Source: Caenorhabditis elegans (taxonomy: Eukaryota > Nematoda > Chromadorea > Rhabditida > Rhabditidae). From it: a stretch of DNA of 64,000 nucleotides. Below the pieces are notes generated by a model. The model worked only from the letters and a program-made list of their open reading frames with translations, did not search any database and was not told the DNA's origin. The stretch spans positions 7,746,501 to 7,810,500 of the forward strand of contig NC_003280.10 of the NCBI RefSeq assembly GCF_000002985.6. The letters are read 5' to 3'. Position 1 is the first letter of the stretch, and every line of letters starts with the position of its first letter. A program made the translations under genes and the position numbers. Shown here one piece after another: positions 11,879-25,300 of this stretch.

Positions 11879-13122
11879 GTTTGAACAGCACTGAACAAAA
11901 ATATAATTAGGCCTAAAATATTTTGAATCCGAAAAGACTGAGCCAAAAAGTGCAATAAACTGTTTTATCTAATCAAAGATAATACTGATAACACAACCAA
12001 CTCACGACACATAGTGTACTCCATTCAGGAAAAAATCAATACAAAGCCATATGAGACGAGGTGCACAAGCTGTTTTCGTGGTATAGAGGAGAGGAAACTG
12101 GAACGGCGCCAAGGCACAGAGAAAGAGACGATGGGGAAGGCGCATTTACGGTGCTCTTTTTTCCTTTTTTTCAATCGAAAAGTGGAATAGAAGTGGAAAA
12201 ATTGAATTCAAAATCAAATTAACAAGATATAATGTTTCAAAATTTTTTTTTTTTAATAGTCATGATATGGATTTTTTCGATATTTGTTTTAGATTTTAAA
12301 ATATTTACAGTTTTCCTACAATTCTTCTTGTTTTCTGAAAAAGTTTAGAAAAAAACAACAAAAAAAACAAAAAAAAAATGTTTCCTGTTTCAATTTCAAG
12401 GGAGGTGCACATATGCCGAATGGTCTTGCCGCGCGCACTGCAGAAAACATTTTTGTGTATGCGCCTTTAAAATTACTGTAGTGAATAGTAGTGCAGGCCT
12501 AGATTAATTTTCGGTGTCCCTGGAAATCGCAGAAATCACATTAAAGAAAAAAAACAGTGAAATAAAAAATATAAATTGAATTTCGGGTTTTAAATAGTTT
12601 TATTTTTCAAAAAAAACAATCCCGATGTTAATTTCCCGATGAAGAGATATCAACTGTCTAGTAAATCAAAAGAAGAAACGTGATTTTTCTGAAGTTTTTT
12701 CTCATTATCAATACTTTCAAGGTCTTTGAGAAAACATTAAAAACACAATGTTCAGAGAAAAAGTGAGCAGACTGAGAAACTTTTCTTCGTCAACGAAAGG
12801 CAATGTATATAGAAAATCTGAACAATCTCCAAGGCCAACTAGGACAGCTATGGAAACCGATGTGCTCTATTTCAGCGTTAAATGCTCACTATATAACTGA
12901 CATGAATAAAATATGCATTTGAAACGGTCAAACTAGAAGAAAATTACAAAGAGGTGCTACTTTTCGAGGTATAACACAACTTTACGAAGACACATACATA
13001 GAGTGCCCAAGAGATGACGAAAATAAATACGGCAAAAGTATTGAATTTCATTCCAAGTAATAAAAAATAAACAAATACATATTTTATTTTCGTTACTGTA
13101 ATAGATCAAATAGTTAAACATT
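11879..13122. other. Intergenic, 1.24 kb, AT-rich with a dispersed repeat
   Basis: This lies between the MTAP start and the end of the NTF2-like gene. The first ~300 bases (including GGAACGGCGCCAAGG near 12100) are presumably the MTAP promoter. From about 12240 it is homopolymer-rich. A short dispersed repeat sits at about 12420-12490. I see no coding sequence. Confidence 0.5.
12422..12490. repeat. Dispersed non-coding repeat fragment
   Basis: A GC-richer island containing GCCGCGCGCACTGCAG and then GCGCCTTTAAAATTACTGTAG. The CCTTTAAA...AGTA core also appears near 31983-31998, and its complement sits in the inverted repeat at 39293-39588. These are the kind of short interspersed repeats common in Caenorhabditis genomes. 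Confidence 0.45.
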
Positions 13123-15040
13123 TTATTCATTACAGGTGAATCCCACATGATCCAACTGCCAGAAATCATCTTTCTGAAATAATATCCTATAGATTCTCAA
13201 ACAATACATTTAACATACATAATATCCTTCAAAGAATACACGATGAGTTGATGTACTGTTATCACTTGCTGCAGACATTGTATTAACTATCCAAAAGCCT
13301 ATTTTCGAATCCTGGTATGCGTACACATTTGTTTGCTTCGGAACAGATTTCGCATAGAAATTTGAAAAACCAGTCAACCAGTTATCAAATTTCGCTGAAA
13401 ATATGAATATTGTTAGGTAAAGTTTCAATTATTTTATACCCCAATTCTCAAATTTCATTCCGCATGTATATCCATGAAATTTGCTTTTATCAAACATTTC
13501 TTTGAATGCTTGAAGTGTATCCCAGCTGAGTCCTTTATTGAGCATTTGATCCCATCGACGAGAAGCTAGAGCCATTTTAACAACTGATGCATCACTCTTG
13601 GACATTCTTTAAATATATTTATAATATTACAGAAATCGTCGGAAAATTGCTTCAAATTAAATCTTTAAAACCTTACTTTGTTCTGGATTCTGTGCAGTTC
13701 TGTTGAATTTGATAAATTCTCCAATCCAAGAAATTCTCAAAATACTCAACCTTTACATTCGTGTACTGAAAGTAAAATTGAATGAGAAAACAGTGATCAT
13801 CAGGTTATACCTTATTCATTGAAAATTGATATCTATCACGATAGAACTTCCCAGGTTCACTTTCATAAGTAACTTCAAAGTCAACATGCCAGTTGGTTCC
13901 ATTATTAGATATATCAAAGACGTGTTCCTTAAATTTATCAATGAAATGTTAATTTATTTCGAAATATACAAACCGAATACGTCTGAACTTTCCCGAATCT
14001 TTTGTACCAGTACTCAACAAATTGATCTGAAAACTGTGCGAATGAATCGTATTACATTGGGATGTAACTAACTTCCATTCATCTTCCCAACGTCACAAAT
14101 AAAAACTTTAGTCGCTGGCGTAATATAATTGTACATGGATTCATATGCAGATTTGTAATGTAGACCTCCATTCAAAAATATGTCATTTACTAATCTTCAA
14201 AAAATGTTTTACAAAATGCAATTTTGAGCTCAATTATACTTTCGTAATGCTTTCAGCTCATAAAATACGTGCACAAGACGTGCAAATATGTCAAAGTAGA
14301 GCAAAGAAATTACTAATAGGAAAGAAAGATAATTAAACATTTTCAAAAATTCTCACTTTTTTTTCAAACTTGAGATGAACGTCTCAATCGGAATCGCAGG
14401 CTCGAGTGATGGTTTTTTGGGAATATTTTTGCATTCTGAGAGCATATGCAGAGTATTTATACAAAAATGTCCTTTTTTCTTGTTCAATGTTGCAGACATT
14501 GCCCATTTATCTGAACCTTTTTCGCCATTTCTCAAAACAGTATAATATACTAATTCAGTTGTGACACCAGTTTCCGAATTGTCCTTTATTTTTGTACTTG
14601 TGAGCTGAAACCTTCTGGTGAGTTTTTAAGAGAACATTATAAATTAAGAAACTCACACCAACTTCTGCATAATAATTGCTCAAGAATGTTATCCATTTAT
14701 GAAACTGGTCCATACTCAATCCATATGCAGATTCCATGCAGGTTTCAATAAATGCATCCGGTGACATTAATTCCATAATTAGTTTCCAATCGTTTTCAGA
14801 TTTTGATTTCAGGAAGTTCAGAAGGTTTTCATTGAATCGCGTCATCATTTCTGTAGCAGTTTTTGGGAGACCTACAGTACCTCTTGAAGATTTCAAAAAG
14901 TGACGAGATGAAGGAATATCGTCAGGAATCTCATTATCATAAATTTCATTGAATGTTGCAAAGTTGTAGTCTTCGAAATCAAAATCCGCATATGCAATAC
15001 TTATTGATAAGAAAAAGACAAATAGAGTAAACCGGCGCAT
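13123..15040 (-). CDS. Secreted protein with two NTF2-like domains (paralogue 1)
   Basis: Nine exons (15040-14657, 14604-14357, 14194-14073, 14026-13974, 13927-13811, 13765-13677, 13606-13440, 13394-13219, 13173-13123) give 468 residues. MRRFTLFVFFLSISIAYA is a signal peptide. An upstream in-frame ATG at 15076 would bury it, so 15040 is preferred. Two similar halves each start with a helix and a WITFLSNYYAEV- or WLTGFSNFYAK-type strand, typical of the NTF2-like fold seen in many secreted nematode proteins. That fold call is an inference. The frame is also open to a stop at 13210. Splicing a 45-base intron (13218-13174) gives GYYKDDFWQLDHVGFTC, which aligns with GYKNKNGHWKINRMYFEC in the neighbour, so I use the spliced end. 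Ligand and role unknown. Confidence 0.82.
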
Positions 15041-15561
15041 TTCCAAAACAGCTCCAAAAAATGTAGGAAACTGCATATAAATAAATATCGGTTTAATTCG
15101 ATTTACAAAGTTTGGTTTTCAGCTAACAGCAACAAAATGTATACCGTATCTTTTGTAGTTTGTTTTCTTTTTTGTTGCTGAATAAAGAATACATTGATAT
15201 CAATGACAAAATTTGAAAAACCGATTAATTTAATTTAATTTATTCATGTTGTGATGCTTGTCAGACTTAAAAATATGACGTCTCAAAACTATACGAATAA
15301 AACAGTTCATATCGGAAATAAAGGCATTTTTCAAATGACTGAAAGACTGATTTTGAGATTTTAGAATACGTCAGTTCTAAAACTTTTGAGGTTTTTCTAA
15401 AAGTACACATTTTCTAATTAAGCAATGTATTTTATGAAAACAAAAATCGCAGAAAAAATGTTTAGTACTTGATAACCAATTTTTAATCTGCCTTCTTTTT
15501 ACTTCATTAATTTTTGGAATCTCTGAATATATTCCAACATTTATTAATAAAAAAAATTATG
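15041..15561. other. Intergenic between NTF2-like paralogues
   Basis: About 520 AT-rich bases hold the promoter of the downstream paralogue and the 3' flank of the upstream one. No open frame, hairpin or repeat of note was seen. Confidence 0.45.
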
Positions 15562-17276
15562 TCAACATTTAAGACGAACATTTAAAAGATTATCCATAAA
15601 CTTTCTCTTTTTGCTCTCTTCACATTCAAAATACATTCGATTAATTTTCCAATGTCCATTTTTATTCTTGTATCCAACAAATCCCACATCCAACTCCTCT
15701 TGCTCCTGAATTTCATTTGCTCGACTGAGAAGAAACGTTGTTGAGAAATCAGCATGCACGAGGTTACGAATTCTAACTTCAGAGACTACACATTTTGCAT
15801 ACCTTGCAACCACTTTATTCATGTATTCACGGATTTTATCTGAATTTCTTGCATTTAAAAATAACTTTCAGTTGTCAGCAAACCATATTTCTGCTCTCTT
15901 TTTCCAACACAAGAGCCCCATTTAGTATCATTTGGATCAAATAGGTCCAAGAATGATTGATACACATCCCAATTTTCACCATCAATCATTCCACAAAATC
16001 TTTTATTCACTTCTCCCAGTATGACAGATCCATCTAGAACTGCAGGGTACTGTGTCACATCTACAGTGCATCTCTTTGTAACCCAGTAAATTTTCCATAG
16101 AAGGTACAAACGATCATTTTCCGGGAAATAATCTTCTGCCTGAAAATTCATGTATTAAAGTGTCGGAAAGCATTAATAAATTTACCTTTTTAACCCGGAA
16201 AATATATGTGTCCCGGAATTGTGTAGTATTGTCTGCTGTCCAAGTCGTAGAGAAAGTTATTTCAAAATCTTGATTATTTTTTACATGATCAAATTGATTG
16301 TTCTGAATAGTAATCTTAAATGAAAATTAAACTGAAAGTTGAAAATTTACCGAATATTTTCGAATATGATGATATCTAGTACTCATATATTTTATAAACT
16401 CATCTGCAAAATAAAGTGAACTTAATTATTTCGTTGTCTCTACAACGTACTTTTATCCATTTTTTGTTCATCACAAACTACAATAATCGCATCATCTGTT
16501 ATCCAATCCCCAAATTCTTCAAAGTTTTGCAAAGTTTGATCAACTCCATCAGGTAAGAATAATCCGCTTGATAATCTAAAAATGTTCAGCTTTAAAATTT
16601 GAACTTTCAATACGAACGCTCACTTTGTTCGAACTCGTTCTAAATAGTTATCAACATCCTCCAACGGCTCTGATGGATCTTTTACAGGAAATACAGAACA
16701 ATTGTAAGGAAACCAAATGTATTCAATCAAAAATTTATTCTGATTCCAATCCATTGAAGCTTCGTAGGTCCACTTCCCATCTGAGTTTTTCCTGTCTGAA
16801 CCCATTGCTGTATACGTAAAAATTCCATTTATATAGTTTGGATGATCTGTCCATCTGTCCGATCTAACTTCCTGTAAAACCAATAATTCCATATAAATCT
16901 GAAACTATTCTTACAGTTAAATGTTGATAGTAACCAGAGATAAATGTCAATACATGTTGAAACTCTGGAACGGATAAGCTTCGGCCAGGCTCAAAACAAG
17001 TACATATTCGAATTTTTGAATGGAAATAGTTAGCTAAATCATCAAAATGTGCACGACTTCTTCCATCAAGAATGCCAACCATATCCTCTTGAAATCGTTT
17101 CATCATCATGTCAGAATTTGTTGGATCAGGTTTCCCTTGCTGAGTTGGTGGAGGTGTGACACTTTGCATAAAGGATCTTGTATTGTTTTGATCAATTGGA
17201 TCAAACCAGTCCAAGTCATAATCATCGAATTCAAATGTTATAGCAAAATTAAAAGTGTGAATATAAGAATATTCAT
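15562..17276 (-). CDS. Secreted double NTF2-like protein (paralogue 2), signal peptide frameshifted
   Basis: Exons are 17276-16915 (start uncertain), 16871-16624, 16575-16451, 16403-16351, 16302-16186, 16139-15884 and 15839-15562. Exon sizes 248, 53 and 117 equal those of the neighbour at 13123-15040, and its 256-base exon equals the neighbour's 89 plus 167, so the two are tandem duplicates. The end of exon 6 needs a 44-base intron (15883-15840, donor GTTTGC, acceptor ATTCAG); reading through hits a stop. The expected signal peptide MNILIFTLLILL starts at 17276 but is one base out of frame with the mature part (FAITFEFDDYD...). Adding one base to the T-run near 17246-17249 would join them. 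The other possibilities are an internal start (MQSVTPP), a non-ATG start or a sequence error. The downstream frame is fully open, so any inactivation is recent or partial. Confidence 0.75.
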
Positions 17277-17436
17277 TTTAAACTGACAGGGAAATTGAAA
17301 CGGAGCTTTTATGGAGCTCTCCTGATTCGATTAAAGTTTTTAATTTAAAATATAGGTTTAGATTTCGATTTGCAATATGAATTGAAGGAAAAGAATTGCA
17401 TTTTTACAAATGAACATTAAAAAAATGGAATAAATA

Positions 17437-19016
17437 TTACAGCCAGCTTGAGGAAACAGCCAAAACATTGAGGTTCGTACTACTTCTCCGCTTTTTGAAT
17501 CTCTTCGGGAATAACCACATCTTGAATCTGTTACGAAAAGGGCGGTTGATTGCTATTGTTGAAATTGATGTTATCGATCCATGGAGACTGATAATTATTG
17601 TGGAAATATTTACCAAAACTGAAAATTTAGTCCTTCTCATCCAACGACTCATCTTACAATTAGAATGGTTCTTCGGGAAAATAGATTATTAAAAATGACG
17701 CAGCCAAACGGGACATAGAACTATGGTCTACCCTAACGAAGGATTCAGAAGTTCGGAAAGGTGTGATCATAAGTAAGTAAGTATCTGAAAGCTTTGCTTA
17801 CCTTGGTTTCTATAAAGGAGTAGAAATGAGAAGAATGTATATCCCATTGGTAATATTATAACAGCAAGATGAGTTAACATCTGAAAATAAATTTTGATTG
17901 TCTAGTTTCTATTGACAAAAGAAAATGAAAAGTGTCACCTGTAGCCACGTCGTATAAAAGAATTTAAGTTGAAGTTTTCTCGTTGCTGAAGACATTTTAC
18001 TTCTTTCAATTGAAAATAAAAAATAAAAACTAAATCCTGTGAAAAATATAACTTGAATAAGAATCACTAGAGAAAATAGTAAGACTGTAGTAATTAACAT
18101 TGTATTTGAAACCGGCTTAAAGGAAAATGCAGTTGTGAAAAACTCCGGAATTGGACAGAGAAAGTACTAAAATTCTTGAATGATACTTTACAAAATGAGC
18201 GATCTTACATTGACGTAAGAATTTTTAGCCGAATTCTGATCTTCAAGTCTCAAAAATGAAGATATAAGTAGTGAAAAACTTATAACAAACATTATGCAAT
18301 GGTATTCTCGTCTTTTATTCATTTTAAAACGAAAATATGGTGGACACATAGCATTGAAACGATTTTCAAAAATCATCACAACTGCCGAACCAAGACCTGA
18401 AAAGTCCTTAACGTTATAGATCATGGAGTTTAATTTTTGAAACAATTTTTCTACTTGTTTCACACTTGTTGCTGAAAAATGGAAATGAAAAATAGAAAAG
18501 AAATCTCGAAATTTGGCGCTATAGTTTCTTCACCAAACTTGACCCAAGAATATTATCTTAGATCAAAAATTGTCAAAACTCGGGCAAAACTTAGTTTTAG
18601 CTTTTTTCGGCAATATGCCGCAACTATTTTACTTAATTTTCAATTCACCTGCTATGATTATCACAAGCACTACCAGTTGAATTTCTGTTTTCAACCCAAT
18701 TAAACTAAATAATCCAACTGGAAGCACTACCAGAGTTGGAATGAAAAAATAAGGAATTAATAGAAACGAATACATCAAATCCATAGCTCTTGTCCTGTGA
18801 TTTGGAATTAAATTGGTTTGAAGTATTCAGATTTTCTTACCAAAATGCCAAGTTTATTAAACACCGTTTCATATCCTTCATTTGAGTTGGTGAATGATAA
18901 ATCAAAAGATACATTGCGTAGCTTGTAGGGAAAAGTTCCAGAATAGTGAGAAAAAAACAGAAATTTCTAAAAATTACAGGATTCTCCAGCAAAGAAACTT
19001 CTTGTTTGCAATCCAT
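17437..19016 (-). CDS. Seven-transmembrane chemoreceptor, Str superfamily (Srh-like)
   Basis: Six exons (19016-18841, 18794-18649, 18396-18209, 18166-17939, 17880-17802, 17618-17437) close in phase to 332 residues, the normal length for nematode Srh, Str and Sri chemoreceptors. Diagnostic features are MKDMKRCLINLAFW after TM1, VVMIFENRFNAMCP after TM3, SATRKLQLKFFYTTWLQ in the third inner loop, and SLHGSITSISTIAINRPFR in and after TM7. The last feature and LQxxFFxxxxxQ favour Srh-like over other subfamilies, but I do not assign a number. These are candidate odorant or pheromone receptors in sensory cilia. No stop, frameshift or missing segment was seen, so it appears functional. Confidence 0.88.
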
Positions 19017-19347
19017 TGTGGTTGATCGAACAAAAAAAAGTAAACGAAGAATCAGATATTTATAGCAGATGTGAAATTTGTGACAGAAAAATGTAGTATA
19101 GATGGATGAGATAGTTGAAGCATAAAATGCATAATAAGTCAGGCGATTTTTTTGCTGGTTTTGTAGAATTTTCTTCTGGTTTATGCGTAGGCTTTGTACC
19201 TATGGAATATAATTGTGATTATTCAGCAAAAACGGCTGAACAAAGGGTGAAAATGTCCAAGATGAAAGGTTATTAATTGAAAGAAGACTCCATATTACAA
19301 ATGCAATTGCAGTCATCTCAAACCCCGCTTGTTAGTATATTCTAACA
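19017..19347. other. Short intergenic region, 331 bases
   Basis: This lies between the chemoreceptor start and the stop of the CEP104-like gene, both on the minus strand. It should hold the chemoreceptor promoter. No repeat or open frame of interest was seen. Confidence 0.45.
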
Positions 19348-22300
19348 TTATTCGATATTTAGGCGTTTTAACTGAAACATTCAAAATGAATTATAGTTTT
19401 TATGCAATCCATGGTACCTCATGTTCATTCAGAAAACCACGAATTGTTGGTAAATGTAAAGCATCACTCATATTCTTATCAAATCGATCTTTGCTTCTGA
19501 AATCATATTCACGTGAAATGTGTTTCTTCCAGTTGTTTCATTACCTTTGAGCTGCGATCAAATCTTTCCCTTTCAGTGCATCTTCTCTTTCAATAATAAG
19601 TTCTCTGAGTCCTGCTTCACGTGATTTCAGATCTTTCACACTTTCATCAATAGCTGATGCTTGAGCGTACCTGGAAATTTCTATCACAGAACAGAAGATA
19701 AACTGGTGTTACTTTTCCTCCCAAATTGATTCTTCTCGTTTTCTTTCGAGAAGTCTGAGCATGTTGTTAAACTCTGACATACGAGATCCAAAGTATACCT
19801 GAAAAATACCTATGAGAGTTAGTATGATGCTAGGGTTCATTGGTTTGTTTTTTTGCTGAGTTTTGACTATATTTTTGATGTGCAACTTGAAACATAAGCC
19901 CACACATTTTATGGTCATATATTTCAATAGATGAAAACTAAACTAACTAGAGCATGAAAGCCAAGCGAGCTGAAAAAGTGAACTTGTGATTTGAGTATGT
20001 TATCATCAAGTTGCAAAAATATGTAACACATTTACGAGGCGCTGTCTCACTATTGAACAATTTTATTATGATCCTCTGAATGACAATGTAGTAGCTCTTC
20101 CGAGTTCCCTGGCTGCTCTCCGTTCGCAGATCTTTGTGTTTTTTTTTAATGTCGAACTAAAGTGTAATTGTAACTTATTACCTCTTTTCTGGGTTTCCCT
20201 TTGTTTCCTTTTTCGTCGATTCCCAAGATTTCGTCCAAAATTTGTTTTTTCGATCTTAAAATTTCAATTGATATTTGCACATTTTACATTTGCACAGTAT
20301 TCAGTTTTATTTTTTGGTATTTTTTTTGCACATGACTAAACAAACGAGTACATAGAAATAGCAAAAGGGATGTGTGACGATGCAGTGATGTCAAGGGATG
20401 GAACTGAGTATATTTATATTCAAATAGAAAAAAAATATCGAGGGGATAACATACAAGAAACATGATAATCAGGTAAAAATGATTAAATATGAATCACACA
20501 ATCAGAAGAAAAACAAAAGAGAAAATAGTATTCACAATAAAAAATATGAACTGCCGACTACCTGTCAGATAATGGAGGTGATACTGATGATTGTTGTTTT
20601 GAGGATGAAGACGATGATACCTGGAAAACAATAAAATTGTATCGAAGACGAAATAAAACTTTTGACACATAATCACTTTTTTATATAATTCTGATTATTT
20701 TTTAATTTTCAGAGTGGTTTTTTTTAATATTAGGATGTAATCCAGCTATTAAGCCACAACAATTATTGCCTGGATCATACATAGGCCTGCGTTTTATCAA
20801 AGTTTTTTTAAACTTACTATTAATTAAAATTAATCGCTATATTCTGTATATAATGAAATATCTTTGTTTTTACTGTTAACAAATTTGTATGAAAAAAAAA
20901 ATCAATTGAGTTTTGGATCATCTATGCTTATTTAAATTATTTATCTAAATATGTAAAATTTAATTATGTTTAATTTTGTTTTAGAACATTGCCTGGCAAA
21001 TATTTAAAGTTCTTATCAGAGTTTTGCAATACAGAATGACTCACCGGAGCAGACTTTTCACAACTTGTATCAATTGCAATAGTTTCAGTTATCGCCGATG
21101 TTGTAGGCAACTGTGGATTCTGGAAAACCCATTATAATTTCAGTTCAAATTTTAAATCCACTCACTTTCATAACGGCTTCCCTTTTTCGTAATCTATTCA
21201 ACATTTCTTTTGAAAATAAAATCTCCTCATCTTCTGAATCTGTGTCGTAAAGTCCAACAATAGTCTTTGTTTCTCGCATTTTCTGAAAAAAAAAGAAAAA
21301 TGAAATGAAGTGATGTGCAGTTGAGCATAAGAAAATGAGGTTTTCTCAAGAAGAAAAAAAATAAAAAGAAGCTGACAACTAACAACCACTGAATAGAAAA
21401 TGACTGAAATAAAAAGTCACCAAGGATACCATTACGTCACATGATCAGTCAAATTGGGTCAATTTTCCCATGGTTGCAGTTGCTAAAAAAAACTTTCGAA
21501 GTGAGCAATATTCAAATGATCAAAATTAAAACTTCTTAGATTTTAGTTAAACATTTTTATCATCTTATAAAAATAAATCTTTGGAAAAATTCATAAAAAT
21601 TATGAAATAAACTTCGAAATTCATACAGTGAAACCACGAAATAACTATTTTCATATATTTTCTCGAAAGTTGAGTAGAAGGCAGCAGTTCAACTGACTGA
21701 ATAGCAAATAAGATGAGAAAAGAGCAAACAATTGAACTGCCAATCTCTATTTATTTCTATTATCTATCATCTGTTCTGAAAAACAAATCCTAGTCTAAAA
21801 AGTATATATCAAAGTTATGAAGGGATGAATATTTCCGTAATTATGGATAATCTCAAATGATATGTATAAATATATACGAAACAATCTTTTAAATCTGAAT
21901 TTGAAGGCTTATAAAATACATTTCTGAAAAAAAAATCAATGGAAAAATATCGGACTCTAAGAGACCTTGTAATCCTTTTGTTGGAAGAAACCTACCACAA
22001 GTACACTTATGGCGATTTTATATAAATTGCGGGGGAAAACAGGGGGGAGAGAGAAATAGAAGTAGTGTTTACGTGAGTGTATGGCGTCAGAGAAGGTGTC
22101 TCTCTTTCGGTGACTAACCAAATATATATTATATATTTGGTGAAAGTGGGAATACTGAGCAAAAGCTTGTACAAGGAACACCTGCATCTCTAGGTTTTCC
22201 CTTTTCCCTTTTTTGTTTTTGTTATATGTTTTCATGTGTAATATGATTGGATTCGTTAGTAGAAAAGAAACAACTCACAGGCCCACTTAATGAGAAATTA

Positions 22301-25300
22301 GTTGTTAAAAAATTATTCTCCAATTTATCACAGTTTCTCAACCTTTTTTTGAGGTAACAATGCAAAACGTAAGAAATTATAGGCAATATATGTATATGGA
22401 GCACGATGAAAAAAGTAATAGGTGAGCAATGGGCCAAAATTCAAAGCTTCTTGGTTTGCACACTTTAATGGCCGGAAATTTTTACGGAAAAAACTAGAAA
22501 ACTTCAAGAAAAGAATAGAGCAAAAAATAGATGCGATTTTAAAATTAAAAAAATTCTTCATTGAATGAGAATTTCTCAAATTTTTTGTGTTACAACACAA
22601 TTGCTCACAGACTTCATTGTGGGTTTAATTGAAAATTTGATCGACAATAGGGCTCGAGTCTTTTATATTAAATTGAATAGTTTTTTAGAATACAAATGTC
22701 AAAAACACGCACAGCTTTCAACAAAATTGGAACATGCAAACAAGAAATTTCCAACTCGATAGGTGTACAAGTCTGAGGAGACTGGTAACTTTTTACAACA
22801 AAATAAAAGAATAAACTATTGAAATATATGGAAAACTGACCGGTTTTGACTTCAACGGCAGCAGAATTCCCTTGTCGAGTTCGATGTAACTCATCTCTGT
22901 CTGTTTTGGTTCGTCCTTCAAATGACTGTCAAATGGTAGTATTTCACCTGCAATTAACGGAAAGAAAGGTCATTTGGTAGTGAAATTGAGAGTTGAAACT
23001 AATTAGTTTAATAGGTGAAATAAATTTTAAAGAAAACTGCATACTTTAATTTTTAAATTCTTTCTCTTTAAAAGAATTTCTTTCTTAAGAAAACTTTTCA
23101 AAATCTTACTTTTTCTTCTTTCGTTTTCAGATTCTTTCAAATGGTCCAAAAGCTCAAAAACTCCAATGAATTTCCTGTTCTCCGACTCCATTTTAGAAAC
23201 AATTTTTGCTTTTACAGAGTAAAAAAATGAAAGAAAACGGGAAAAAATTGACATTGGATGATGGATTTTTGAATGTTTTGATGGCAAAAAAATAACAAAA
23301 AAGGTGAAAAGAGAAACAAATATTCCGGGGCTTTATGTGATGATACCGAACTTTGACTTCAAATTTCTCATGAACAATGGAGTTTTTTTATTTTAAAAAT
23401 TTCATTATGCAAAGTCAATGACTATCGAATTGGCTATATATTTTAAATGAAACAAATAGTATAAACTGACCTGCTCCACTGATAATAACAGAAAGAATGG
23501 AGACTTGACGATGATGATTGACGTCTGAATCTGAGAATCCGTGCACTGATATTCTGAAATTTTATGAATACATAATCATTGTAGATTTCGAAAAAAAAGT
23601 ACAAATGAAGTTCTCATTTTGCATTGGAATTCGAAGGCAACATTCTGGCAACAACTTGCCAATTTATTAAGTTCTTTCAAATATGTTTATGCCAAGAAGT
23701 TCCTCCAAATTCCGAGAAAAAATATATCAGAAGAATTCGTTTATTCAGTAATCCTATAAATTACTATTCGCGTTGTTATAAATAGTTAAAGTTGAAAAAC
23801 TACCTCAGAGCAGTTAAAAAATTTCCAACGAAAATTGAAAGCTATTTGTAAGCAACACGGTTTTTGGAAAAAAATTCCCACTCACAAAAATGCAATCTAA
23901 TATAAAACGGAAAAGGTATAATCGAGCGGAAGTGGGGGTCAAATTGAAATTCATGGAAAATTGGAATAAGAGAAGCAGAGTGTATTGAAAACGAGAGTCT
24001 TTTTTGACATTGAAGTCATGTGCATTGAGCTCGTTTTAGCGGATTTCAGAAAAAAAAACTGCTAGACTTGCTCATTTCATCGTGTAATAATTTTTGAGAA
24101 AGGGTTCAACATAAAGTGTATTTAATTTACGAAATTTTGAACAAGTTCATAATGAGCTGTAATTTTGGATAAAATGTTTTTTAAAAGATGCATTAAACTA
24201 GATATCTTCGATGTTTGAAGGTTGATAATATAAGTCAAAAAATATGCTTCAATTTTCTTCGAAAAAGAACGAGAAGGGAAAGAAAACAAAAAAATGAGCG
24301 AATCGAAGAAAATTGGCTGAAAGAAATAATTGTTACGTCTGAAAAATGAAAAATATGGGAAACAGCATGCTTTTGACACAGATCTGTGGCATTTATGGGT
24401 TGAATAAAAAAGATTTGGCAAGACGGGTAATGTCTCAATTTTTGTTTTACGTGTTACCAATAGTGAGCATTTCTCAATGGCAACCGAACTTTAAAATATA
24501 TTTTACATTTTCGTGCAAAAAGGATATAATGATACAAAAGCCAATAAACTTTGAATGTATATAGTAATAGTATCTTCTAGAATCTTCCATCCATAATGAC
24601 AATTCTCATAGATACACGCCTCTTGTAGACGTGTAGTCTTGACTACAAACTATTGTTTATTGTGCTCGACCGTCCGAACCAAACAGTTTTGGCACATGAA
24701 CACAAACCACGACTTGTTTTTTGTCTATGTTCTATTTCTCCGTTTCCTAGTACCTACCGACACTTACTCTTAGTAAAATCGAACGAAAAAAAAATGACGA
24801 GAAAAGATGTAAGTAAACAGAAAAAGAAAACGACGTGGACATTTGGGTGCCAACAGCCGTTTTCAAAAAGAGTGGAAGCCTAGTGGTGGAACCCATTATT
24901 TGCTTTTGAATTGACGATTTGACAACAATTTTGTGCAGATATATTTGAAATGATGATGATGCTTTCAGAGATTCTGTTCAATGTATAAAAAGTTATACTT
25001 GCGGATTTTTAATGTGAGCTCTTTCTTCTTTTTTAGACAAACCTCACAAATTTAGCTGGTGAATTGAAGAAAACAGTTGCCTTCGGATGCTTCTGACCGT
25101 ATTCTACATGAAAATCGTCTCTGAATGAAAGCTCTTGACGAACTGAATAATCGGCATTGTAAGATTTTCCACGAGAGTTTCGAAAATGATTTGATGGAAT
25201 TCCAAGTGAAACTGTCAAGGATGATGCTGAAATTATTTTATTGAATGAACGTAGATTCGATTCTAAAACTACGTGGATAATCTTTATGAACAATTAGCTT

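Noticed and set aside
13210-13219. C-terminus of NTF2-like paralogue 1 ending YYVC
   Set aside because: It requires retention of a 45-base intron with good signals. The spliced product aligns with the paralogue, so it is kept only as an alternative form.
15840-15884. Apparent stop or single-base deletion at the end of NTF2-like paralogue 2, exon 6
   Set aside because: I first read it as a frameshift, since one added T would restore the frame. A 44-base intron (donor GTTTGC, acceptor ATTCAG) restores the frame with normal signals, so no defect is needed. A 26-base intron alternative is too short.
17437-17652. Separate small gene starting MSRWMRRTKF
   Set aside because: The frame is the last exon of the 7TM receptor read back into its intron. 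The TTTTCAG acceptor at 17619-17620 joins it to the preceding exon in phase.
20050-20130. Extra exon of the CEP104-like gene in a GC-richer patch
   Set aside because: Every phase-compatible reading hits a stop. The 73-base exon at 20254-20182 satisfies the phase on both sides instead.
22127-22149. AT palindrome CCAAATATATA...TATATTTGG
   Set aside because: A short AT-only palindrome in intronic AT-rich DNA, expected by chance.
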